From positions 1 to 28,512 of the forward strand of contig JAGOUB010000002.1 in NCBI GenBank assembly GCA_018061525.1: a stretch of DNA of 28,512 bases, read 5' to 3'. Positions 1-9,900 of this stretch are shown here, in pieces. The position numbers and the translations under genes are program-made. The notes below the pieces were generated by a model. It searched no databases. It was not told the DNA's origin and was given only the letters and a program-made list of their open reading frames with translations. This DNA is from Candidatus Peribacteraceae bacterium. GTDB lineage: Bacteria > Patescibacteriota > Gracilibacteria > Peribacterales > Peribacteraceae. Numbering within the stretch: position 1 is the stretch's first letter; each line of letters starts with the position of its first letter.

Positions 1-1444
<1,444 letters not shown>

Positions 1445-1481
1445 AAGAAAGGAGAGGAAAAGTGGATAGGGAGATGCGGGA

Positions 1482-1820
1482 TCAGTCGATCTTGCCGAGG
1501 ACGGAATCGAGCCGGAGGATCTTTACCTCCACGTCCTTGTTGTTCTCATCTTTCAGCTTAACCTCGTCGCCGGCGTACTTGCCGAAGAGCACCTTGTCGC
1601 CGACCTTCAGAAAGTCATGCGGGTTGGAGACCTCGTGGCCGTCGTCCTTGATCTTGCCGTCGCCGAGCGCGATCACGATGCCCTCCTGGGGCTTCTGCTC
1701 CTTGGCGGTATCGGGGATGACGATGCCGGAGGCGGTGATCTGTTCGGCCTCAAGGGGCATAACAACGACGCGGTCGCCGAGGGGATGGATCTTCACTTTG
1801 AGCTTCGGGGCGGTGGCCAT
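1482..1820 (-). CDS. groS: Co-chaperonin GroES
   Basis: Small heptameric co-chaperonin that caps GroEL. At 112 aa it is slightly longer than the usual 95-100. The core is typical: HPLGDRVVV near the N-terminus, a mobile-loop stretch ITASGIVIPDTAKEQ, then KVGDKVLFGKYAGDEVKL and a C-terminal strand VEVKILRLDSVLG. A longer frame reaches upstream to 1976, but I chose the ATG at 1820. That start gives the family length and begins just before the first conserved strand, and the extra upstream residues look like translated promoter DNA. A promoter sits about 25 nt upstream. The short leader ends in a pyrimidine tract (CCCCCCTACCTCTCTT) rather than a Shine-Dalgarno sequence. groEL follows in the same operon. 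Confidence 0.95.
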   Translation of the reverse strand: MATAPKLKVKIHPLGDRVVVMPLEAEQITASGIVIPDTAKEQKPQEGIVIALGDGKIKDDGHEVSNPHDFLKVGDKVLFGKYAGDEVKLKDENNKDVEVKILRLDSVLGKID

Positions 1821-1849
1821 AAGAGAGGTAGGGGGATTTAGCAGTCCGA

Positions 1850-1877
1850 ATTGTAGAGTGATAATCGGGATCGTCAA
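1850..1877 (-). promoter_or_regulatory. groESL promoter
   Basis: On the minus strand, TTGACG (-35) is followed by a 16-nt spacer and TACAAT (-10). Transcription would start near 1843, giving a leader of about 23 nt. I saw no CIRCE element (TTAGCACTC-N9-GAGTGCTAA), so HrcA control is not supported. Confidence 0.7.
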
Positions 1878-1893
1878 GAGAAGGGTGACGATT

Positions 1894-1922
1894 GGTACTT
1901 TTGGCAGCGCGCCAAAAGTACC
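1894..1922. repeat. 12-bp inverted repeat upstream of groES
   Basis: GGTACTTTTGGC (1894-1905) is perfectly complementary to GCCAAAAGTACC (1911-1922) across a 5-nt centre. It lies 17 bp upstream of the groES -35 box, in the divergent groES/mnmA spacer. There is no T-run after it on either strand, and no gene ends here, so a terminator role is unlikely. An operator for a stress regulator is possible but unproven. Confidence 0.6.
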
Positions 1923-2085
1923 CAAAAGCGCTGGCGCGCCGAGCCCCTCTCCATGGTTCTGCTTAGTGAATGACACCCTCCCGAAGGAGGAAATATTCTT
2001 TGTGCCCCTTCACCCCCGGCCGGCGCGCACCCCTCCGCAGGCAAAGACGCGACCGTGCGCCGGGGGCGATTTTCGATGGATGCAA

Positions 2086-2094
2086 TGCTAGAAT
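2086..2094 (+). promoter_or_regulatory. Extended -10 promoter of mnmA
   Basis: TGC followed by TAGAAT forms an extended -10 box, with only 8 nt between it and the GTG start at 2103. No convincing -35 is seen. Initiation 7-8 nt downstream would make the mRNA leaderless or nearly so. Confidence 0.5.
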
Positions 2095-2102
2095 GAGGCA
2101 CT

Positions 2103-3194
2103 GTGAAAATTTTGGTCGCATTATCGGGAGGAATCGACTCAGCCGTAGTCGCCCATCTCTTGAAGGAGCAGGGCCACGAACTGGAGGCCGTGCGCTTTAC
2201 GTTGTGGAGTGACCCGCTGGCGCCGGCACTGGCCGAGGTGCTGCCGAGCAAGTGCTGCAACGCGCAAACGGCATCGCGCGCGGCGGCCGTGGCCCGGGAC
2301 CTCGGGATCCCCTATCGCGTGGTGGACCTGGAAGCCGACTTCAAGCGCGAGGTGGTGGACCCGTACCTGGAGGCACACCGACAGGGACTGACGCCCAACC
2401 CCTGCATCCGCTGCAATCGCACGATGAAGTTCGGGCGGCTCATCGAACTGATGAAGGAGCTCGGCTGCGAGCGCCTGGCCACCGGCCATTACGCCCGCAC
2501 TGCCCGCGAGCAATTGCCGGACGGCAGCGAGCACCTACTCCTGCTGCAGGCGACCGACCGCCTGAAGGACCAGAGCTATTACCTCTACGGCCTGACGCAG
2601 GACCAGCTGGCGGCGGCGCTCTTCCCGCTGGGCGCGATGACTAAGAAAGAAGTCTACGCGCTGGCCGAGCACTACGGCGTGCCGCACGACGAGTACTACC
2701 GCGAGAGCCAGGACCTGTGCTTCTTCCCCGAGAAGACGCCGCACGACTTCCTCAAGCGCCACCTCGCTGCCGACCTGAAGCCCGGCGCGATCGTCCGCCG
2801 CGACGGCACGGTGGTGGGCGAGCACGACGGCCTGGCGCTCTACACCGTCGGCCAGCGCCGCGGGCTCGGCGTGGGCGGACTGAAGATCCCGCTGGAAGTG
2901 GTGGCGAAGGACACGGCGCACAACCGCTTGGTGGTGGCCGACCGCGGCAGCGAGACGACCGACGAGATCGCGCTCGAGGACCTCAGCTGGATCTCATGGC
3001 GCCCGCCCGAGGACGCCGATGAGCCCTTTGAAGCCCGCATCCGCTCGCTCTCCATACCGGTGGCCGGACGCCTGCACTACCGGGGAAACAGCGGCCGATT
3101 CCGGCTGGAAGGCGCCCAAGCGCCGCAGGCCGCCGGACAGCATCTGGTGTTCTACCGCGGCGACGAGGTGGTGGGCGGCGGCAGGATGGCCTGA
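2103..3194 (+). CDS. mnmA: tRNA-specific 2-thiouridylase MnmA
   Basis: MnmA adenylates and then thiolates the wobble uridine U34 of tRNA-Lys, -Glu and -Gln, producing the 2-thio group of mnm5s2U. The 363-aa length is typical. The N-terminal PP-loop is SGGIDS (residues 8-13). The two catalytic cysteines are present, at about residue 101 in NPCIRCN and residue 206 in SQDLCFF. The conserved ATGHYAR and KDQSYYLYGL segments and the C-terminal TVGQRRGLGVGG region are all there. The start is GTG, giving MKILVALSGG, the expected N-terminus. Its -10 box ends 8 nt before this codon, so the transcript is probably leaderless. The gene is divergent from groES and followed by the sortase, which has its own promoter. 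Confidence 0.96.
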   Translation: MKILVALSGGIDSAVVAHLLKEQGHELEAVRFTLWSDPLAPALAEVLPSKCCNAQTASRAAAVARDLGIPYRVVDLEADFKREVVDPYLEAHRQGLTPNPCIRCNRTMKFGRLIELMKELGCERLATGHYARTAREQLPDGSEHLLLLQATDRLKDQSYYLYGLTQDQLAAALFPLGAMTKKEVYALAEHYGVPHDEYYRESQDLCFFPEKTPHDFLKRHLAADLKPGAIVRRDGTVVGEHDGLALYTVGQRRGLGVGGLKIPLEVVAKDTAHNRLVVADRGSETTDEIALEDLSWISWRPPEDADEPFEARIRSLSIPVAGRLHYRGNSGRFRLEGAQAPQAAGQHLVFYRGDEVVGGGRMA

Positions 3195-3277
3195 GAATCC
3201 ACCGAAAAACCGGGATCGACATTGTGGGAACGAGCCATTCTGATACCATTTTCGCCGCAGCAGGATCACCCGTTTTC

Positions 3278-3286
3278 TGCTATACT
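3278..3286 (+). promoter_or_regulatory. Extended -10 promoter of the sortase gene
   Basis: TGC plus TATACT, with 6 nt to the ATG at 3293. The predicted start of transcription is the A of the start codon, so the mRNA would be leaderless. The -35 is weak. Confidence 0.55.
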
Positions 3287-3292
3287 GCCTCG

Positions 3293-4597
3293 ATGGCTCT
3301 CGCGCCCGACCACGACCAGGCTTCCTATACGCCAGACGGCCACATCGTCATCGGCGGGGGCAGCCATGCCCCGTCGTCGATTCCCGTGGAGCCCGAACCG
3401 GTGGTGTGGGAGGAGGTGCAGGCCTTGATGGAGGAGTTCCCCGATCCCGAACCGGAACCCATTCCCATTCCGCCCAAGCCGCGCGGACCCACCGCCGCCC
3501 AACGCCTGCAGGCCAACCTCTCACCGGTGATCGCCGCCGTACAATCGGACTTCGCCGCTATGGGCGCCGACCTTCACGAGAGCACGATCGTGCTGGTGGA
3601 GCGCAGCGTCGCCGACATGAGCGCCGCCGGCGCCAAACTTTCGCAGTCCGCCAAAGCCGCCCTCGTGGAAGGCAGCCGCCAGCTCTCGGCCACGACCCAG
3701 GACGGCCAGCGCGTGGGCAGCGCCCTCTACGACGAGAGCACCACGCTCGCCGGACGCTTCTGGTATTTCCTCAAGCAGCCTGTGCGCATCCCGCGCAAAG
3801 GCAAGGCGGCGCGCACGCAGAGCCGCGGCCTCCTCTTTGTGGGCGACGTGGCGCGCTTCGGCATGACGTTCGCCGCCATCTTCGGCGCGCTGTTCGTGGG
3901 CCTCAACTACGAGAGCTTCTGGCAGATCGCCTCGGCCGAGCTCGACCCGCTCGCCGGCATCGCCCAGCTGCAGCCGGCCGGCCAGAGCCTGCAGGCCAAG
4001 CTCGAGGGCCTCGACGAGGCGCGCGGCGACCTCAACGACCTGGTGCCCACCGTCGGCCCGCCCACCAACCTGCTCATTGTCCCCAAGCTCAACCTCAACG
4101 TCCCGATCGTGAACCCGCCCGCCGACTCGCTGTTGCGTGAGGACTGGGCCGGCCTGGAGAACGACATCCAGACGGCACTGCAGGACGGCGTGGTGCACTA
4201 CCCCGGCACGGCCAACCCCGGCCAGGCCGGCAACTTCTTCGTGACGGGCCACAGCTCGTACTACGCCTGGGGCGAGGGCGACTACAAGTCGGTCTTCGCG
4301 CGCCTGCATGAGCTGGAGGTCGGCGACGAGTACTGGGTCTACTACGGCGGCGACAAGCACCGCTTTAGCATCGTCTCCAAGGCCGAAGTGCAGCCGAGCG
4401 ACGTCCACGTGCTCGACCAGCCCGGCAACCAGCGCACCGCAACCCTCATGACCTGCACCCCGGTGGGCACCACGCTGCGGCGCTTGGTGGTCTCGGCGGT
4501 GGAGGTGGATCCCGTCACGGCCGAACCGTTAGCGGTCGGCGAGCACGGGACGCAGGAAGCCCTCCCTCGCGTCCAGGTGGAGGTCCTGCCCATCTGA
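3293..4597 (+). CDS. Sortase family transpeptidase with long N-terminal region
   Basis: Probable membrane-anchored cysteine transpeptidase that attaches surface proteins or joins subunits outside the cell. The 434-aa protein starts with a Pro/Glu-rich segment (about 30-65, PDPEPEPIPIPPKP). A putative helical region of about 120 residues follows, then one membrane segment near 190-206. The sortase beta-barrel occupies about 260-415. The catalytic triad is visible: His320 in VTGHSS, Cys388 in LMTCTPVGT, and an Arg at 396 or 397 in TLRRLVV. The start at 3293, not the upstream frame from 3224, is chosen because the extended -10 box ends 6 nt before it. Two proteins at 12.5-14.8 kb end in TG/SG plus helix plus RR and could be substrates. 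The class is uncertain; a class D/E-like enzyme is my guess. Confidence 0.9.
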   Translation: MALAPDHDQASYTPDGHIVIGGGSHAPSSIPVEPEPVVWEEVQALMEEFPDPEPEPIPIPPKPRGPTAAQRLQANLSPVIAAVQSDFAAMGADLHESTIVLVERSVADMSAAGAKLSQSAKAALVEGSRQLSATTQDGQRVGSALYDESTTLAGRFWYFLKQPVRIPRKGKAARTQSRGLLFVGDVARFGMTFAAIFGALFVGLNYESFWQIASAELDPLAGIAQLQPAGQSLQAKLEGLDEARGDLNDLVPTVGPPTNLLIVPKLNLNVPIVNPPADSLLREDWAGLENDIQTALQDGVVHYPGTANPGQAGNFFVTGHSSYYAWGEGDYKSVFARLHELEVGDEYWVYYGGDKHRFSIVSKAEVQPSDVHVLDQPGNQRTATLMTCTPVGTTLRRLVVSAVEVDPVTAEPLAVGEHGTQEALPRVQVEVLPI

Positions 4598-4604
4598 GGC
4601 GTAT

Positions 4605-4634
4605 GCTCGGAACGGACGTCCGTCCTTTCCGAGC
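4605..4634 (+). terminator. Hairpin after the sortase gene
   Basis: GCTCGGAA (4605-4612) pairs with TTCCGAGC (4627-4634), and the stem continues inward as GGAC with GTCC past one mismatch. It begins 8 nt after the stop codon and ends 7 nt before tRNA-Leu. There is no U-tract, so it may instead be an RNA-processing or stability element. Confidence 0.45.
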
Positions 4635-4641
4635 TCCGCTC

Positions 4642-4727
4642 GCCGCCGTGGTGGAATGGCAGACACGGGGGACTTAAAATCCCCTGCCCTCACGGGCATG
4701 CTGGTTCAATTCCAGCCGGCGGCACCA
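4642..4727 (+). tRNA. tRNA-Leu (anticodon UAA)
   Basis: An 86-nt class II tRNA. The acceptor GCCGCCG (4642-4648) pairs with CGGCGGC (4717-4723), followed by discriminator A and an encoded CCA. The anticodon stem is GGGGA/TCCCC with loop CTTAAAA, placing TAA at 4675-4677. A long variable arm (CTGCCCTCACGGGCA region) and a T-loop GGTTCAATTCC follow. It would read UUA/UUG codons. Confidence 0.95.
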
Positions 4728-4741
4728 CTCTTCTTAATCTT

Positions 4742-4867
4742 ATGACGAAGAAATCTTGGACCACACCAGTGGGATTCGCCGATCTCTTTATGCGCATCCT
4801 CGTGGGCATGCTGCTCTTCGCCGCCTTCGTGTTCTGCGTGCGCGCCGTCTATTCCCTCTTCGCCTAA
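4742..4867 (+). CDS. 41-aa single-pass membrane protein
   Basis: A short open frame (starts MTKKSWTTPV, ends VRAVYSLFA) between tRNA-Leu and the DagK-family kinase. Residues from about 13 to 38 form one hydrophobic helix (LFMRILVGMLLFAAFVFCV) flanked by Lys and Arg, so it should sit in the membrane with few residues outside. The ATG follows a C/T-rich stretch (ACTCTTCTTAATCTT), the leader type seen before other genes of this window. The next gene starts 13 nt after the stop. The position suggests cotranscription with the tRNA and the kinase, possibly as a small helper of the membrane kinase. I do not recognise a family, and function is unknown. Confidence 0.6.
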   Translation: MTKKSWTTPVGFADLFMRILVGMLLFAAFVFCVRAVYSLFA

Positions 4868-4880
4868 GCCTCCCTCCTCT

Positions 4881-5231
4881 ATGCATCCCCCGCTTCACCG
4901 CAGCCTCACCTTCGCCTTCCGCGGCCTGGCCGCCTTCTGGCGCGAGGAGCGCAACTTCCGCCTGGAGACGCTCTGCCTCATCCCCGTGCTCGGGGTCGGA
5001 CTGTGGCTTGGACTGCAGCCGCTGGAGTGGGCGGCGGTCGCGCTGGCAGCCGGCATGGTGTTGGGCGCCGAGGCCGCAAACACCATCGTGGAGGACATGC
5101 TCGACCACCTGCACCCTTCGCACCACACGACGGTGGGACGCATCAAGGACATGTGCGCCGGACTGGTGCTGCTGAGCGGCCTGGCGGCGCTGGCAGTGGC
5201 GGCCTCCGTACTACTGCCGAGACTGGGATAA
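4881..5231 (+). CDS. dgkA: Diacylglycerol kinase / undecaprenol kinase family protein
   Basis: Small integral-membrane lipid kinase that phosphorylates diacylglycerol or undecaprenol with ATP, probably to recycle lipid carrier for envelope polymers. The 116-aa length is normal. The family pattern is clear: AFRGLAAFWREERNFRLET at about 12-30, then the catalytic block GAEAANTIVEDMLD near 62-75 (EAANT plus ED), then GRIKDMCAGLVLLSG. Three hydrophobic helices can be drawn (about 31-50, 51-66 and 92-112). The ATG follows CCTCCCTCCTCT, a pyrimidine tract without a Shine-Dalgarno sequence. In bacteria that probably lack an outer membrane, this family usually acts on undecaprenol; that substrate is inference. 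Confidence 0.9.
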   Translation: MHPPLHRSLTFAFRGLAAFWREERNFRLETLCLIPVLGVGLWLGLQPLEWAAVALAAGMVLGAEAANTIVEDMLDHLHPSHHTTVGRIKDMCAGLVLLSGLAALAVAASVLLPRLG

Positions 5232-5233
5232 CG

Positions 5234-5262
5234 TTGTCTGTAAGCCACGTTTCTGGTACAAT
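5234..5262 (+). promoter_or_regulatory. Promoter of the EamA transporter gene
   Basis: TTGTCT (-35), a 17-nt spacer and TACAAT (-10). Initiation about 7 nt later falls on the TTG at 5269, predicting a leaderless mRNA with a TTG start codon. Confidence 0.65.
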
Positions 5263-5268
5263 GGTTTG

Positions 5269-6231
5269 TTGAACCGAACCAAAAAACTCCCATCGGCTGG
5301 ACGCGCCATCGGCTGGATCGCGCTTGCGATCTCGATCGTGGCGAGCGGCACCTATAACGGCTTCGGTAAGAACCTGACCGATGTCCTATCGCCGTACTCC
5401 ATCCTCCTGGCCAGCGAATTCGTGATGGCGCTCTTGGTGCTGGTCGCCTTCGGCGCGGTGCCGACCGCGCGCGACCTGGGCAAGCTCAAGGGCAGCACCT
5501 GGAAGGCAGCACTTGTGGTCTCGCTGGCAAGCGCCGTGGCCGGACCGATCCTCTGGCTGGAAGGACTGCAACGCACGACGGCCACCAACGCCTCGCTGTT
5601 CGTGGGCGTCGAGCTGGCCGTGACGATGGGTCTCGCCTCACTCTGGCTGGGGCAGCGCTTCAGCAAGCGTCAGTTGCTCGGCGCGGGCATCGCCGTGGTC
5701 GGCATCGCCTTCACCTTTATCCTCTCGTTGCTACAGGGTGTGGAGCCGCGCTCGGGCGATCTGCTCCTGCTCCTCGGCACGATCATCTTCTGTTCGAGCA
5801 ACGTCTGCTTCCGCCGCTATCTGCTCGACTGCGACCCGCGCCTGTTCCTGGCCGTGCGCATCTGCGTGGCGATCGTAACGCTCTGTCTTATCTCTCCGTT
5901 CCTGCAGGTGTCGATGGCGCACGAGATCCTCAACCTGCCGACCAGCCTGATTCTGTCGCTCGTCGCCTTCGCCGCTATCTCGCGCTTCACCGGCATGTTC
6001 GGCTACTACACCGCCGTCGAACATCTGCCGTTGCCGACCGTCTCGCTCTGCGGCTCCACCATCGTCATCTCCAGCCTGCTGATGTCGCACTGGCTCACGG
6101 GCGAGCCGCTGCTCTGGACGCACGGCGTCAGCGCCGTCCTGATCGTGGCGGGCACGTTGGTGTTCGAGCTGCCGATGCACGGCCCGCGCCTGCACCCGGT
6201 GCCGGTGCCGCTCAAGGCCGGCCACCATTGA
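5269..6231 (+). CDS. EamA/DMT-superfamily transporter
   Basis: Polytopic inner-membrane permease of the drug/metabolite transporter type. About 320 aa can be divided into ten hydrophobic helices in two EamA repeats. The first begins at GWIALAISIVASGTYNGFGK and ends with a G-rich helix LLGAGIAVVGIAFTFIL; the second begins at GDLLLLLGTIIFCSSNVCFRR and ends with VSAVLIVAGTLVFE. The repeat layout, short loops and length fit the family well. The substrate cannot be told from sequence. Two adjacent TTG codons (5266 and 5269) could start translation. I prefer 5269 because the -10 box TACAAT ends 6 nt upstream, as at other leaderless starts here. There is no ATG near the N-terminus. Confidence 0.88.
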   Translation: MNRTKKLPSAGRAIGWIALAISIVASGTYNGFGKNLTDVLSPYSILLASEFVMALLVLVAFGAVPTARDLGKLKGSTWKAALVVSLASAVAGPILWLEGLQRTTATNASLFVGVELAVTMGLASLWLGQRFSKRQLLGAGIAVVGIAFTFILSLLQGVEPRSGDLLLLLGTIIFCSSNVCFRRYLLDCDPRLFLAVRICVAIVTLCLISPFLQVSMAHEILNLPTSLILSLVAFAAISRFTGMFGYYTAVEHLPLPTVSLCGSTIVISSLLMSHWLTGEPLLWTHGVSAVLIVAGTLVFELPMHGPRLHPVPVPLKAGHH

Positions 6232-6242
6232 GAGCCTGACCG

Positions 6243-6271
6243 TTGCGGAGCGCGGCCGCTGGCCGTAGCCT
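6243..6271 (+). promoter_or_regulatory. Promoter of the DM13 protein gene
   Basis: TTGCGG (-35), 17-nt spacer, TAGCCT (-10), then 6 nt to the GTG start at 6278. Leaderless transcription is predicted. Confidence 0.55.
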
Positions 6272-6277
6272 TGGCGT

Positions 6278-6895
6278 GTGCCCCGCGCCTTCCGCTTCGC
6301 CGCCGCCCTCTTCCTCGTCGCCATCGCGGTGGCGGTGATTGTGCGTCGACCCGGCCCGGCGCCCACTCCCCTGCCGCCGCCCACGGTCGCCACCGGCGCC
6401 TCGCGCCTGACGGACGACGACCGCGATCTGCTCAAGGATTTTGCGACGATGACGCGCGCGCAGTTCCAGAGCCTGACGGAGGACCGACGCCAATCATTGC
6501 TGCTCAACTTGGTCTCCATCAGTACCCGACTGCCCGACGTGCGGTATGAGGAGCAGGCACTGAGCGGCGCACTCCTGCTTGATGGTGAGCTCCAGGGAGC
6601 CGACGCCTTCCACGGTGCCGGCGGCCAAGTGAAAGTGATGCGCCTGGAGGATGGACGCCTGGCCGTGCGCCTGGAGAACATCGCCGTGCAGAAAGCCCCG
6701 CTCTTGCGCCTCGTTTTGAGCGCCGACAGCGAAGGCGACCCCCGCGACCAGCCGATTGCGCTCGGAGTGCTCAAAGGCAACCTCGGTTCGCAAACCTACC
6801 TGCTGCCCAAGGGCACCAAGCTGGATTCCGTCCTCAGCCTGTCGGTCTATTTCCCGCCGTTCGACACGGTCTACGCGTTCGCCCGGCTGCGCTGA
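6278..6895 (+). CDS. Membrane-anchored DM13-domain protein
   Basis: A 205-aa protein with an N-terminal signal anchor (FAAALFLVAIAVAVIV, about 7-22), so the rest is extracytoplasmic. A Pro-rich spacer and a helical segment (RLTDDDRDLLKDFATM onward) follow. From about residue 98 the sequence matches the DM13 pattern: SGALLLDGELQGADAFHGAGG, then a strand VKVMRLEDGRLAVRLENI, a LRLVLSAD segment, and ALGVLKGNLGSQTYLLPKG. DM13 domains occur on secreted and membrane proteins and have been suggested to take part in redox or electron transfer; no such role is proven here. The conserved Cys of many DM13 domains is replaced (VYFPPF). The start is GTG, 6 nt after the -10 box. Confidence 0.72.
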   Translation: MPRAFRFAAALFLVAIAVAVIVRRPGPAPTPLPPPTVATGASRLTDDDRDLLKDFATMTRAQFQSLTEDRRQSLLLNLVSISTRLPDVRYEEQALSGALLLDGELQGADAFHGAGGQVKVMRLEDGRLAVRLENIAVQKAPLLRLVLSADSEGDPRDQPIALGVLKGNLGSQTYLLPKGTKLDSVLSLSVYFPPFDTVYAFARLR

Positions 6896-6913
6896 AGCGC
6901 ATCTGAACGCACC

Positions 6914-6942
6914 TTCCGTCAACCGCCTCGGACCCGTAGGCT
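6914..6942 (+). promoter_or_regulatory. Promoter of the CarB-like gene
   Basis: TTCCGT (-35), 17-nt spacer and TAGGCT (-10). Transcription would start near 6949, leaving a leader of only about 8 nt before the ATG at 6957. Confidence 0.45.
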
Positions 6943-6956
6943 AGATAGGCATCAAC

Positions 6957-9900
6957 ATGACCCAAGCCTCGCTCGACGGCGCGTCCGATTCGGCGTCACG
7001 CCCCATCCTGGTCCTCGGACCGGGACCGGCCGAGGCGCCGGCACTCGAAGCCGTCGTGACCGAAGCCATTGCCGCGCTCCGCGCCCGCGGCGAGACGGTG
7101 GTGATGGTCGCGCCCGACCTGCACGGCGACGGCGGCGCGGACCGTCTCTATCGCGTGCCGCTCCATCCCGATTTTCTGGAGCGCGTGCTCGCGGCCGAGA
7201 AGCCCAAGTCCATTGTCTTCACCGCCGCCGGCCGCATCGCTCTGGCCGCCGGCCTGGCGCTCGACGCGTCCAACGTGCTCCGCCGCTACGGCGTGGAGGC
7301 GGCCGACACGCCGCTGCCGCGCCTGCGTGACCTGGCCGCGCGTCCTCTGGGGCTGCTCGAGGTGAGCGCCGGCGAGACCGAGATCCGCAAATCCATTTCT
7401 TGCCGCAGCCTCGATGAGTCGTTGCGCGCGGCCGAGTTCCTCGGCTATCCGGTGGCGGTGCGCGGCCTCAAGAGAGAGTTCGCGGCGCCCGACGTGCAGA
7501 CATTGAAGGAGCGCGTGCGCCATCTCCTGCTCCAAGAAGAGACGGTGTTGGTAGAGGAGGACGTGGCCGGCGCCCAGTTGGTGGCGGTGCTCGTGCTGCG
7601 CGGCCGCGACGGCGAGGCGATGGCGGTCGGCGACGCCGAAGGCATCGATCCCCTCTCGCCCGAGTCCGGCACGCCCATGCTGGTGGCGCCCGCCCAAACC
7701 GTCGCCGCCGAACTGCGCGCCTCACTGCGCCGCGACGCCGAGCATTTGGCCGGCGCCCTCGAATGCATCGGTGCCGCTGTCGTCGTCTTCTCGGTGCACA
7801 AGCAACGCGGCGCGGCGCGCGCCCTGTCATTCGAGCCGGGACTACACCGCCTCTCGGCCCTACTCGGCCATCTCCACGATCTCCCCGTCGCCCGCCTCCA
7901 CGCCGAGCTCACCCTCGGCCGCGGCGTGCGCCAGCTCCTGCTTGCGCCGCCGGAATTGCACGGCGTCGCCGTGGCCCTGCCGCCCGCGCTCCGCCGCCGG
8001 CCGGCCCACCCGCTGACGCCCATGTTCGCCGGCGAGCGCCTCTCGGGCGACGCGCTCGGCGCCGGCCGCACCTTCGGCGAGGCCTTGCAGTCGGCCGTGC
8101 GCTCGCTGGCCATCGGGGCCGACGGATTGCAATCGCCGCCGCTCACGCCCGCCGACATGCGCCGCGAGCTCAAGCAGCCGGGCCCGCGCCGCCTGCTGGC
8201 CGTGGCCAGCGCCTTCGAGCAGGACTGGGGACTCAACCAAGTGCACGCCGCCACCGGCATCGACCTCGTCTTCCTTCAAGCCGTCCAACACACCGTCCGC
8301 CTGCGTCGCGAACTCTTCCAGCAGGCCAGCGCACCGCTCTCGACCGAGCTCCTCTGGCAGTTGAAGCAGGATGGTTTCTCCGACCGCGTCATCGGCCGCA
8401 TTCGCGCCAACCAACCCGAAGAGGAGATCGCCGCGCTCCGCCGCCAGGCCGGCATCCTGCCCGAGCTGCACTTTCTGCGCGCCGAGGGCGACGACCGCCG
8501 CACCGCCTACCTGAGCTGCCGCGAAGGCGGCTCGGCCGCGGCCGCCGGCCGGTCGACCATCCTCTTCCCGGTGCTCGGCCCCACCGCCTCGCCGGGCGGA
8601 CGCGACGGCGACTGGGCCGTGGGCGAAGCCGCCCGCGAGTTGGCGCTGCACGGTTACCGCACGGCCATCGTCACGGGCAACCCATGGACCACGTGCGACC
8701 GCGAGCGCTGCCGCCTGCACGTGGCCGGCGACCTCTCGGGCGAGACGCTCGCCGAGCTCCGCCGCCTGGCCGAGCCCGCCGCCACCGCCGCCTGGGGTGC
8801 GGCCGAGCGCGACATCGTCGCGTGGTCCGCGCTCATGCAGGACAACGCGCCCGCCTTCGGCACCGCGCCCGCCAAGGCCGTAGAAATCGACGACCCGCGC
8901 CGCCTGGCCACCCTCTGTGCCACCATCGGCCTGGCCGCTCCCGACTGGCGCGAAGCCGCCGACGCCGAGAGCGCGGCCGGCAGCGGCGAGCTCATCGGCT
9001 ATCCCCTGCTCCTACGCGGCAGCCACGGCCTCACCGGCGGTCGCACGCTGGTAGCCAAGACGCCTGCCGCCCTACGCGGCTGGTTCGAGGACCGGCCGAC
9101 CGTGGGCCGCGACGCCTTCGTGATGATCGCGGCGGCCGAGGCCGGCGAGCTCATCGACGTGGAGGCCGTCGCCCAGGACGGCGCGCTCATCGTCTTCACC
9201 GTCGGTGAAACGCTCGAGCGCTTCGGCGCCGAGGACGGACGCGAGACGATGGTGCTACCGGCCCAGCGCCTGAGCCTGCGCTCACTGCGTCAATTGAGAG
9301 AGAAGACCGCCGCGCTGGCGGCCGCGCTCCGCGTTTCCGGTCCCATCGGCGCGCAATTCCTCGTCACCCAAGAAGACGCCCTGGTCGTCGGTTGTCACCT
9401 GCACGCCGGCCGCCTGGGCGCCCTCACCCGCGCCGCCACCGGCGAAAGTTTGCCGCGCCTGGCGGCCCGCGCTGCGCTCGGACTACTGCCTGTCACCGAG
9501 CCGCACCTGTGCGACGGCCAAGCGGTGGCTGCCCGCGTCAGCCAGCCTCGTCCCAACGGCGACGAGTCGGCTCTCGGCGCGGCCATCGATCTGCCTTCAG
9601 CCTTACTGCTCGGATTCCTCGGACTCGGATTCTCTCCCCCCGAACGGCGCGTGCTCCTCTGCGTGGACGACCTCGAAGACCTGACCGCCCTACTGCCGAC
9701 GGTGCAGTCGCTCCAGCGCCAGGGCGCGGTGCTGCTGGCCACCGCCAACGCCCACGAGTTCTTCCTCTCGCGTTCGGTGCCGACCGGCCTGCTCCACCGC
9801 CTGGACGAACCGCGCAGCCCCAACGTCCGCGAGTACCTGGAACAGGGCCGTCTCGACGTGGCCGTGGCCGTACCGCCCGACGGCGACGACGTCCTGCTGG

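Noticed and set aside
1821..1976. N-terminal extension of GroES from ATG 1976
   Set aside because: It would translate through the promoter and the inverted repeat and exceed the family length by about 50 residues.
1821..2102. CIRCE/HrcA operator before groES
   Set aside because: The TTAGCACTC half-sites are absent; only an unrelated dyad is present.
7763..9208. Long Arg/Pro-rich open frame inside the CarB-like gene, plus antisense frames at 7860-8720
   Set aside because: Composition is that of out-of-frame high-GC DNA, while the CarB-like frame shows domain-level similarity throughout.
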